Shown: in pieces, positions 39,165 through 48,400 of the stretch
Layout: every line of letters starts with the position of its first letter
Position numbering within the stretch: the first letter of the stretch is position 1
DNA from: Plantibacter sp. Leaf314
GTDB taxonomy: Bacteria; Actinomycetota; Actinomycetes; Actinomycetales; Microbacteriaceae
Assembly: GCF_001423185.1 (NCBI RefSeq)
Contig: NZ_LMOB01000003.1
Coordinates: 389,693-439,779 of the forward strand
Length of the DNA: 50,087 nt
Direction: 5' to 3'
Translations under genes and position numbers: made by a program
The notes under the pieces: generated by a model
What the model was told of the DNA's origin: nothing
What the model saw: the letters and a program-made list of their open reading frames with translations, nothing else
Database searches by the model: none

Positions 39165-42032
39165 TCACGCCTCGCGCCGCACCGACTGGGAGACGATCCT
39201 GCCCAGGTCCCGCCGGCGTCCGGCACCGACCTTCGTCCGTGCCTGGAGCACGTGCGACTCCACCGTCCGCACACTGAGGAACAGTCGGGTCGCGATCTCC
39301 TGGTTGCTGAGCCCCTCGGCGATGAGCAGTCCCACCTCCAGCTCGCGGCGGGTGAGGGCACTCAGATCGGCGGGTTCCTCGCTCTCGCTCCGTCGAGCGT
39401 CCGTCGCGAGATAGGCGAGTGGTGCGTGCGAGGGCGGCGGCGCCGGCGTCGTCGGGACCGCACCGGTGTCGGTCCGGAAGGAGACGAAGAGCGGAGACGG
39501 GGACGCGATCGCGTGCTGATCGATCACGGCCTCCGATGACGGCCGAGGTGAGGCGTCGGTCAGCTGCGCGGCTCGCTCCGCACACCGACGCGCGTGTTGC
39601 GGCCGGCCTTGTGCGGCGTGGAGCCGTTCGGCGAGCTGATGGGCCCCGATCGCCCGATGCCGGGCTCCGAGCTGCTCGAGCGAGCAGGCGGCCTCCTCGG
39701 CTCGGCTGGCGTCACCGACCGCCCCGGCCTCGAGGAGGAGCAGCAAGGCGCCCTGGAGCGGGGTCAGCTCGTTCGACCGCGCATCGGCGACCCACTCGAA
39801 AGCCTCCACCGGCTCCGCGCCGACCACCGAGGCGAGGCACGCGGCGTAGACGCGTTCCGTCAGCGGCTTCTGAGACGACCGTGCCATGCCGTACAGATGT
39901 ACCCGAGCCGCGTCGAGTTTGCCGCTCGACATCAACAGGCTGAAGTCGGCCACATCGGCCAGGTAGGAGAGGGCCGTCGAAGCGTCGATCAGCTGCTGAT
40001 CCTCAGCGGCGCGACGTTCCATCGCCTCGTCGACGTGACCGGTCTGGGCGAGCGCGCTGACCATGAGCAGGCCGAGCTGCGTGTGCACTTCCGGAGGCAG
40101 GGTGGAGTCGAGCATCCGTTCGACGATCCGGAGATCGGCCAGTGCCCGTTCCGGTCGACCGTCGAACAAGGCCAGCTGTGCGCCCAGGATCCCGACCACA
40201 CTCTGATCGATGGTCGCCAACCGGCCGGTACCGCGTTCGGCCCGTTCCGCGAACTCGTCGACGTAGCGGGCGAAGCCGGCCCAGGACAGCCCCGCGAAGA
40301 GCCGGATGGTGCCCGCCGACAGCACGTACATCGCGCTGGCGTCCCGGACTGCGTGGGAGAGGGGGCGAGCGGAACTGTACGGCACCGCCCGGTACACCGA
40401 GTCGGCCAGCTGGAACAGGTCGCGGAGTTCGGACGGGGTGGAGCGCATGCCGAGGCGCGTCAGGAGCGCGGCTGCGGCGTACAGCCGCGAGGACTGCGTC
40501 GCCTCGGTGTCGCGCAAGACCTTCCAGAAGACCGCGTCGCTGTCGGTCGGACCCTGCTCGTGCTGGTCCCGCCACGTCTCGATCATCAGGATCCGCTGCG
40601 AGAGGACACGACTGTCCTCCTCCTGCTCGGTGAGGTGCTGGGCGCAGGTGCGCTCACTCCACCGGTCGAGGGTCGCCCGCCAGCTGAGAACCTCCGATTG
40701 GATGTCGTCATCGGTGGCCGCGGAGGCGTCAATCTCCAGGACGCGCTGCGCGCCGACGACGTCACCCAGCATCGCGAGCGACCGCGACCACTGGAGTGCT
40801 GCCGCGACCGAGGGATACAACGCGGCCGAACGTTCGGCGAGTGAGCGGGCGTCCTCGGCCAGCCCCGCCACGTTCGCGACGTGCGCCGCGTCGAGGAAGA
40901 CACGGGCCACGGTGGAGGACTTGAGGCCCTCGTCGAGGTGGTCGGCGGCCGTCGTCAGCCAGTAGCGACCGAGGATGAACGACTCGTTGGGGGTGAGGCG
41001 GCCGCCGACCCTGAGGTCGGAGATGAGGGTCCGCTGCACGCGGTCGTGGCGGTGCAGACGACCGCTGTGCCGCCATTCCGCGAGCGCCGACCAGGCGTGC
41101 AGCTCGTCGGCGACGATCCGGTCCTGTCCCGTCCCGTCGTTTCGGGCGAGTCCGAGCCGCATCAGGGCGTGCAGCGGATGTTCGCCGAGGAGGCGTGCCG
41201 CTCGTGCGTAGGGGATCGTCCCGAGCTTCGCCAACATGACGAGCGCGTACCGTTCCTCGTCCTCGAGGCGTGCGAGCTGTGGTTCCGTCAGGTCGTGCAC
41301 GCGCGGGGAGACCCCGGCGACGCCGAGGGAGAGGATGCTGCGGGGGAGGTAGAACTCCCCGCCCGTCTCGAGCGCGTCCTTCGTGAGTTCGTGGACGAGC
41401 CGCGGCGAACCGTTGCTGAGACGGACGATCACGGCCTTGGCCATGTCGTCGAGGACGGCGTCGTCGGCTGCTGCGTCGGCGAGCGCCGAGGCTTCGAAGC
41501 CGTCGAGGGCAGGGAGGTCGATGCGGGTGAGCGCGCCGCTTCGCCAGACGGCGAGGAGGCGGTGTGCGGCCTCGTCTGGCCGCCCCTGCAGGCCGGTGCG
41601 TTCTTGTTCCAGGGTGACGAGGGCGACCTGGTCCCGCGATCGTGCGAGATCGACGAGGTCGGTCAGGCTCGATGGGTGCAGGTCGGCGCCGTCGTCGATG
41701 ATGAAGACGGAGCCGCTCGGTGCGTCGCGCCACCCGCCGAGGGCGTTCGAGGCGTTCAGGGAGGAGTCGGTGAGGCGGATGACCGAGCGCCCCTGCTCGT
41801 GCATCCGGCGCCCGATGGACTCTGCGGCGAAGGTCTTGCCGTAGCCGTGCGGGCCGACCAGCAGGGTGCTGGCCCGATCGTCGATCAGCGTGGCGACGCG
41901 GGCGATGGCCGCGGCTCGGCTGCTCTGGGCGGCGGGTGCCCGCGTGGCGGACTGTCGGAACTCGCCGGAGCGCCGAAGCGCCGACCCGGCCGACCGGCTC
42001 GCGCCACTGTACTGGTGTCCGCCGGCGCTCAT
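39165..42032 (-). CDS. Large ATP-binding LuxR-family transcriptional regulator
   Basis: A 955-residue regulator of the LAL/MalT-like kind. An N-terminal AAA/STAND ATPase has Walker A GPHGYGKT (residues 60-67) and Walker B GSVFIIDDGADLH (about 108-119). A long helical middle part follows (TPR-like, about 350-860). The C-terminal LuxR helix-turn-helix reads LTRRELEVGLLIAEGLSNQE and continues RLFLSVRTVESHVLQ. Such proteins are usually activators that assemble on ATP and a ligand. It lies directly upstream of the SipW operon (203-base gap, same strand) and divergent from the giant surface protein, so it may control one or both. Start ATG 42032 has only a weak AGCAGG. Confidence 0.9.
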   Translation of the reverse strand: MSAGGHQYSGASRSAGSALRRSGEFRQSATRAPAAQSSRAAAIARVATLIDDRASTLLVGPHGYGKTFAAESIGRRMHEQGRSVIRLTDSSLNASNALGGWRDAPSGSVFIIDDGADLHPSSLTDLVDLARSRDQVALVTLEQERTGLQGRPDEAAHRLLAVWRSGALTRIDLPALDGFEASALADAAADDAVLDDMAKAVIVRLSNGSPRLVHELTKDALETGGEFYLPRSILSLGVAGVSPRVHDLTEPQLARLEDEERYALVMLAKLGTIPYARAARLLGEHPLHALMRLGLARNDGTGQDRIVADELHAWSALAEWRHSGRLHRHDRVQRTLISDLRVGGRLTPNESFILGRYWLTTAADHLDEGLKSSTVARVFLDAAHVANVAGLAEDARSLAERSAALYPSVAAALQWSRSLAMLGDVVGAQRVLEIDASAATDDDIQSEVLSWRATLDRWSERTCAQHLTEQEEDSRVLSQRILMIETWRDQHEQGPTDSDAVFWKVLRDTEATQSSRLYAAAALLTRLGMRSTPSELRDLFQLADSVYRAVPYSSARPLSHAVRDASAMYVLSAGTIRLFAGLSWAGFARYVDEFAERAERGTGRLATIDQSVVGILGAQLALFDGRPERALADLRIVERMLDSTLPPEVHTQLGLLMVSALAQTGHVDEAMERRAAEDQQLIDASTALSYLADVADFSLLMSSGKLDAARVHLYGMARSSQKPLTERVYAACLASVVGAEPVEAFEWVADARSNELTPLQGALLLLLEAGAVGDASRAEEAACSLEQLGARHRAIGAHQLAERLHAAQGRPQHARRCAERAAQLTDASPRPSSEAVIDQHAIASPSPLFVSFRTDTGAVPTTPAPPPSHAPLAYLATDARRSESEEPADLSALTRRELEVGLLIAEGLSNQEIATRLFLSVRTVESHVLQARTKVGAGRRRDLGRIVSQSVRREA

Positions 42033-42441
42033 GAACGGACCTGCTCACGCGAGATCGTCCACCGCTCCTGCGGTCGTGCCGTCGCCAACAGTCCATCCAT
42101 CGCAGCCCCCTCAAGCTCCGTCAGCTTCCGACGGGATCCGCACCACTAGGGATGCTGCGAATCCTCCGTCGGACTGCCCCCATTATCCGTATTCCCTGAG
42201 CGGTCCAGGAGACCTAGCTGTGGGTTCTCAGTAGAAACTACGTACCTCACATGGGGGTTATCTCGTAACCCCGGGGGAATGTGCCGCGTCCGGGGGCTCT
42301 CGGCGGTCTGAATACGGGTTTCGATCCCTGTACTACCGGGGTTGGTGTCCCCTCGGTGGGGGACAGGTTGAGCCGGCTTTAGATTGGCCGGGATCGACGC
42401 CAGTCACGGGTCCGCCCGTGCACCGAAGAAAGGGTTCCACC
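42033..42441. other. Divergent intergenic region between LuxR regulator and giant surface protein
   Basis: 409 bases without a gene. It contains the inverted repeat GGGGTTA-TCTCG-TAACCCC (42254-42272) and the hairpin TGTCCCC-N6-GGGGACA (42346-42352/42359-42365). A possible rightward -10, TAGATT, lies near 42381. An AGTAG-AAA-CTAC half-symmetric sequence lies near 42230. Confidence 0.45.
42254..42272. promoter_or_regulatory. Inverted repeat GGGGTTA-N5-TAACCCC
   Basis: A perfect seven-base-arm inverted repeat with a five-base centre between the divergent LuxR regulator and giant surface gene; a candidate operator. Confidence 0.4.
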
Positions 42442-45400
42442 GTGGGGGAACAGCAACGAAGCATCCTCGGCAGAGGCCGTGCATGGAAGGTCGCGGCCAT
42501 GGCCGTGGTCGGGACGGTCATCGCCATGGGGTCGACAACGGCGGCGACCGCGGCACCGGCGGACGTCTCGGACGGCTTCGGCCGGTTCCTCGGCGGGCAG
42601 GCGGCCGGCATCAACCTCGACGCCCTCGCGGCGGTCCCCGGCGCCCGGGCGGAGAACCCCAGCGGCGTGTACCCGGTCGCGGCGAACCCGCTGTCGGCCG
42701 AGGTGCTGAACACGCTCGGTGTCGATCTCGGAAGCTCGCTGCAGCTGTTCGGCACCAACGGCGTCGTCGAGCTCGGCGCGGTCGCCCAGTACGGTGCTGC
42801 GGCCACCAACGGTGACGCCTACGCCGGATCCGGTGCGGTCACCGACCAGGGCGGTGTCTCCATCGGCGGGCCCGACGCTCCACCCGCGGACGCCGACCTG
42901 AACCTCACCGGCCTGCTCGGCAGGGTCGGCACGCCCACCGGTGGTGTCCTCAGCGACCTCTCGCTCAGCCTGGGCGCGCTCGCCTCGACGATCTCGCAGA
43001 CGGGCGGCGCCACGGCCGTCCCCGACTACCAGATCTCCGGTGCGACCCTCAACTTCACCAGCCCGCTCGTGCAGAACGTCGGCACGCAGGTGACGGGCTT
43101 GGTCCCGTCGCTGCAGACCACGCTCAACGGACTGACCTCGGCGCTCAACACGGCGCTGAACGCGAACCTCATCGGCGTCCTCCGGGTGAGCGCCACGGCG
43201 ACGGTCACCCCGCCGAACCTCGCGACCGCGGTCAACACGATCCTCACCACGCAGGCGTCGCAGACCGCGGCGACCGGCGTCTCGGTCAACCTCCTCACGG
43301 GCGCCGTCATCGTCGACCTCGCGACCCTGCTCGCGAACGATCCGACCCTGCCGGACCTCAACGACCTCCCACCGAACACCTCGCTGCTGTCGGGGCCGAT
43401 CGGCGCTGCGATCGCTGCCGCGATCACCTCGGCCGTCACCGCGCAGGTCACTGCCGTGTCCGCCGGCCTGCAGACGCTCGTCAACAACACGCGCATCCAG
43501 GTCACCGGCAACGTCACGACCAACGTGGTCGTCACGCAGGTGCCCGTCATCTCGCTCTCGCTGGACTCGACGCTCGGCGCCGTCCAGAACGGCACCGCCG
43601 CGTTCACCTCCGCCGGCCTCCTGCCGAACGTGCTCAACCCGATCCTCACGACCCTCGGACTCACCCTCGACGGCGTCGTCAACCTCGTCCTGAATATCGT
43701 CAAGAACACCGTCGCGACCGCCTTCACCGGGCTCGGCACGGTGAACACCAGCCTGAACACCATCACCGGTGGCCTGGCGACGAACGTCGTCGGCCCGATC
43801 CTCAACATCGTGCGCCTCGTCGCGGACGTCACCGCCAACGTGCAACCGGCGACCGGTGACCTCGGGGCGGGGTCCTCGACGGTCCGCGCCGCGCAGGTCT
43901 CCCTCGTCCCGGCGATCTCACTCGCCACCGTCAACCTCGCGTCGTCCTCGGTGCGCGGCACGCTCGTCGTCTTCGACACGGCGATCACGGCGACGCCGGC
44001 GACCGTCAACCCGGGGCAGTCCACCGTCATCACCGGTTCCGGCTTCGCGGCGAACGAGCAGGTCACGCTCGCCGCGCCCGGCTTCGATCCGGTCATCACG
44101 ACGGCGAACGCCGCTGGCGAGATCAGCCAGCCGGTCGCGATCCCCGCCGGCTTCACTCCGGCGACGGTCACATTCACCGCCACGGGGGAGACCTCTGCCA
44201 CCCCGGCCACCACCGACCTCGTCGTCGCACCGTTCGTCACGGCGATCACCGCGGACCCGGCGACGGTCGCCCCCGGCGGCAGCACGACGATCACCGGAAC
44301 CGGCTTCCTGGCCGGTGAGTCGGTGTCCATCACCGTGCCGGGCATCACCGACCCCGTCGTCACCACAGCCACGTCCACGGGCACGATCTCGACGAGCCTC
44401 ACGTTCCCGGCGGCCTTCCCACTCGGACCCGTGACGGTCACGGCGACCGGCGCCTCCTCGGCCAGCCCGGCGACCACGACGGTCACCGTGGAGGCCACGC
44501 AGTACGTCACCGAGATCACCGTCGACCCGGCGAGTGTCCTCGCGGGCGGCACGACGACCGTCACCGGTTCGGGCTTCGCCGGGGGCGAGACGGTCACCGT
44601 CACCATCCCCGACGCCGACCCGGTGACCACCACGGCCACCGCAGACGGCGACATCGAGGTCGACCTCACGGTGCCCACGGACTACCCGACCGGTTCGATC
44701 GTCGTCACCGCGGTCGGTGCGACCTCCGACACCCCGGCCACGACGAACCTCGCAGTCGCCTACGACACGTCGATCGTCGCCGTCCCCGACACCATCGCCG
44801 GTGGGACGACCACGATCATCAACGGTGCAGGGTTCGCCCCCGGTGAGGACGTCGTCGTGACGTTCCCCGGCCTCGACCCGATCACCGTCACGGCCACCAC
44901 GCTCGGCGCGATCGGCACCCCCATCGCGGTCCCGCAGGACTTCGCGGTCGGCGACGTCACGGTCACCGCCCTCGGCGCCGTGTCCGCGACGGAGGCGACC
45001 ACCGTCGTCACCGTCACCGCGACGATCTACGACACCGCCATCACGCTCGACCCGACGTCGCTCATCCCGGGTACCTCGACGACCGTGACCGGCTCCGGCT
45101 TCCTGCCCGGCGAGACCGTCACCGTCGGCTACCCGGGCGGTACCCCGGTGACCGTCGAGGCCGACGCCGACGGCGACTTCACCGTCGAGCTCCCCATCCC
45201 CGCCGGCACCCCGGCCGGAACGCTCGTCGTCACCGCGACCGGCGAGACCTCCGCGACCCCGGCGACCGCCGACCTCGAGGTCCTGCCCTACGACACGGCC
45301 ATCACGGCCGACCCCGCGACGCTGCTCCCCGGGAACGCCACCACGATCACCGGTACCGGCTTCGCGGCGGACGAGTCGGTCTCCGTCTCCTACCCCGGCG

Positions 45401-48400
45401 GAACGCCGGTCGTCGTGACGGCGGACGGCGACGGCGAATTCAACGCCGTGCTCCCGATCCCGTCCGGGACGCCGGCGGGCACGCTGACGGTCACCGCCAC
45501 CGGTGCCGTCTCCGGTGTCCCGGCGACGACGGATGTCACCGTCGAGGCCTACGACACCGCGATCACGCTCGACCCGTCGACCGTCGCTCCCGGCGGCAGC
45601 ACCGTCGTCACCGGCTCCGGCTTCGTGCCGCAGGAGACGGTCACCATCACCATCCCCGGCCTCACCACCCCGGTGACCACCACGGCGAACGGCGACGGTG
45701 AGATCACCGTCAGCGTCTTCCTGCCCGGCGACTTCCCGCTCGGCGACGTGACGGTCACCGCCACCGGCGAGGTCTCGGCCACCCCGGCCACCGCGGACCT
45801 CACGGTCGAGGCCACCACCTACGTCACCGCCATCACGGCCGACCCGACGACGGTCGTCGCCGGCGAGAGCACGCTCGTCACCGGTACCGGCTTCGAACCC
45901 GACGAGACGGTCACCGTCTCGATCCCGGGTGCGCCCGCGGTCACCACGCAGGCGTCGGGGACCGGCACCATCTCGGTGCTCCTCCCGATCCCTGACGACT
46001 ACGCCGAAGGCTCGGTCGTCGTGACCGCGCTCGGCGAGGTCTCCGAGACCCCGGCCACCACGAACCTCACGGTCGACGTGGTCTACACCCCGACGATCGC
46101 CGCCGACCCGGCGACCGTCCCCGGCGGCACCGCCACCGAGATCACGGGCACCGGCTTCGCACCGACCGAGAGCGTCACCGTCACCTTCCCCGGGCTCGAC
46201 CCGGTCACGGTCACCTCCAACGCCGACGGTGAGATCACGACCACCATCGCCGTCCCGCAGGACTTCGCGGTCGGTCCCGTGACCGTCACCGCGCTCGGCG
46301 TCGTGTCGGCCACCGAGGCGACGACCACGGTCGACGTCACCGCCACCGTGTACGACACGGCGATCACCGCCGACCCGGATGCGCTCCTGCCCGGCGGCAG
46401 CACCACCGTCACCGGCACGGGCTTCCTGCCCGGCGAGTCGGTCACCGTCTCGATCCCCGGCGGCACGCCCGTCGTCGTCGAGGCCGGGACCGACGGCGGC
46501 ATCACCGCGATCCTGCCGATCCTGTCCGGCACGCCCGCCGGACCCATCGTCGTCACCGCCGTCGGAGCCGTCTCGAACACGCCGGCCACCGCGACGGTCA
46601 CGGTCCAGGCGTTCGACACCACGCTCACGGCGACCCCGTCCACGCTGAACCCCGGCGACTCGACGATCCTCTCGGGCAGCGGCTACGTCGCGAACGAATC
46701 GGTGACCATCTCGGCCCCCGGCTTCGACGACGTCGTCACCACAGCGAACGGGCTCGGCGAGATCAGCCAGGTCGTCGCCTTCCCGGCCGGATTCGTGCCG
46801 GCCACCGTGACTTTCACGGCCACCGGCACCCTCTCGCTCACCCCGGCGCAGACCTCCGTGGTGGTCGAGGCCATCGTCTACGACACGGCGATCACCGTCG
46901 ACCCGACGACCGCCAACCCCGGCGGCACCACCACCGTCACGGGCACCGGCTTCGCACCGAACGAGACCGTCACGATCACGATCCCCGGCGGCGACCCCGT
47001 CACGGTCACGACGGACGGCGACGGCGACTTCACGCAGGAGGTCACCATCCCGGCCGGCACCCCGGCTGGACCGATCACGATCACCGCGACCGGTGAGACC
47101 TCGAACACACCGGCTGACGCCGACGTGACCGTGGAGGCGTACGAGACCGCGATCACCGCGGCCCCCGGCACCCTGCTCCCCGGCACCTCGACCACGATCA
47201 CCGGCACCGGCTTCGCGCCGAACGAGTCGGTCTCCGTGTCGATCCCGGGCGGTACCCCGGTCGTCACGACGACGAACGGCACCGGTGGCTTCACCGTCGC
47301 GCTGCCGATCCCCTCGGGCACGGCCGCCGGCGACCTGGTCGTCACCGCGACCGGTGCACTCTCCGCGACCGACGCCACGACCACCGTCACCGTGCTCGCC
47401 TACGAGACGGCGATCACGCTGGATCCGGCGACGGTCGCCCCTGGTGGCAGCACCACCGTCACCGGCACCGGGTTCGCCGCGAACGAGAGCGTGAACGTCA
47501 CGGTCCCGGGCATCGTCGACCCGTTCCCGACCACGGCGAACGCCGACGGCGAGATCTCGGTGAGCATCCTGCTCCCCGCGGCCTTCCCGATCGGTGACGT
47601 GACGGTCACGGCGACGGGTGTGGTCTCGGCCACCCCGGCAAGGGCCACCCTCGCGGTCGAGCCGACGCTCTACGTCACCGCGATCACGGCCGACCCGGCA
47701 ACGGTCGTCGCCGGCTCGAGCACGCTGATCACCGGGACCGGCTTCGAACCGGACGAGGACGTCACCGTCTCGATCCCGGGCGCCGACCCCGTCACCACCC
47801 AGGCCTCCGGGACCGGCACCATCTCGGTGTCGCTGCCCGTGCCGGCCGACTACGCGGAGGGCTCGGTCGTCGTGACCGCGCTCGGTGCGACGTCCGACAC
47901 CCCGGCCTCGACGAACCTCGCGGTCGACGTCGTCTACACGCCGACGATCGACGCCGACCCGGCCACGGTCGCCGGTGGGACGTCCACGGACATCACCGGC
48001 TCGGGCTTCGCGCCCACCGAAAGCGTCACGGTCACCTTCCCCGGGCTCGCCCCGGTGACGGTCTTCTCGAACGCCGACGGTGAGATCACCACCTCGTTCG
48101 CGGTGCCGCAGGGCTTCGCGACCGGCCCGGTCACGGTCACCGCCCTCGGGGTCGTGTCCGCGACGGAGGCGACCACCACGGTCACGGTCGAGGCCACGGT
48201 CTACGACACGGCGATCACACTCACGCCGGACACGCTCAACCCGGGCCAGAGCACGACGGTCACCGGTTCCGGCTTCCTGCCGGGCGAGTCGGTCAGTGTC
48301 TCGATCCCCGGCGGCGACCCCGTCGTGGTGACGGTGAACGGTGCGGGCGGCTTCACGGCCACCCTGCCGGTGCCGGCCGGAACGCCGGCCGGTCCGGTCA

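Noticed and set aside
42311..42330. GGGTTTCGATCCC resembling a tRNA T-arm
   Set aside because: Only three stem pairs form, and no acceptor, D or anticodon arms can be found at the right distances.
43026..44678. Minus-strand frame of 550 codons within the giant surface gene
   Set aside because: Threonine/valine-rich shadow of the repeats; the plus strand has a signal peptide and regular modules.
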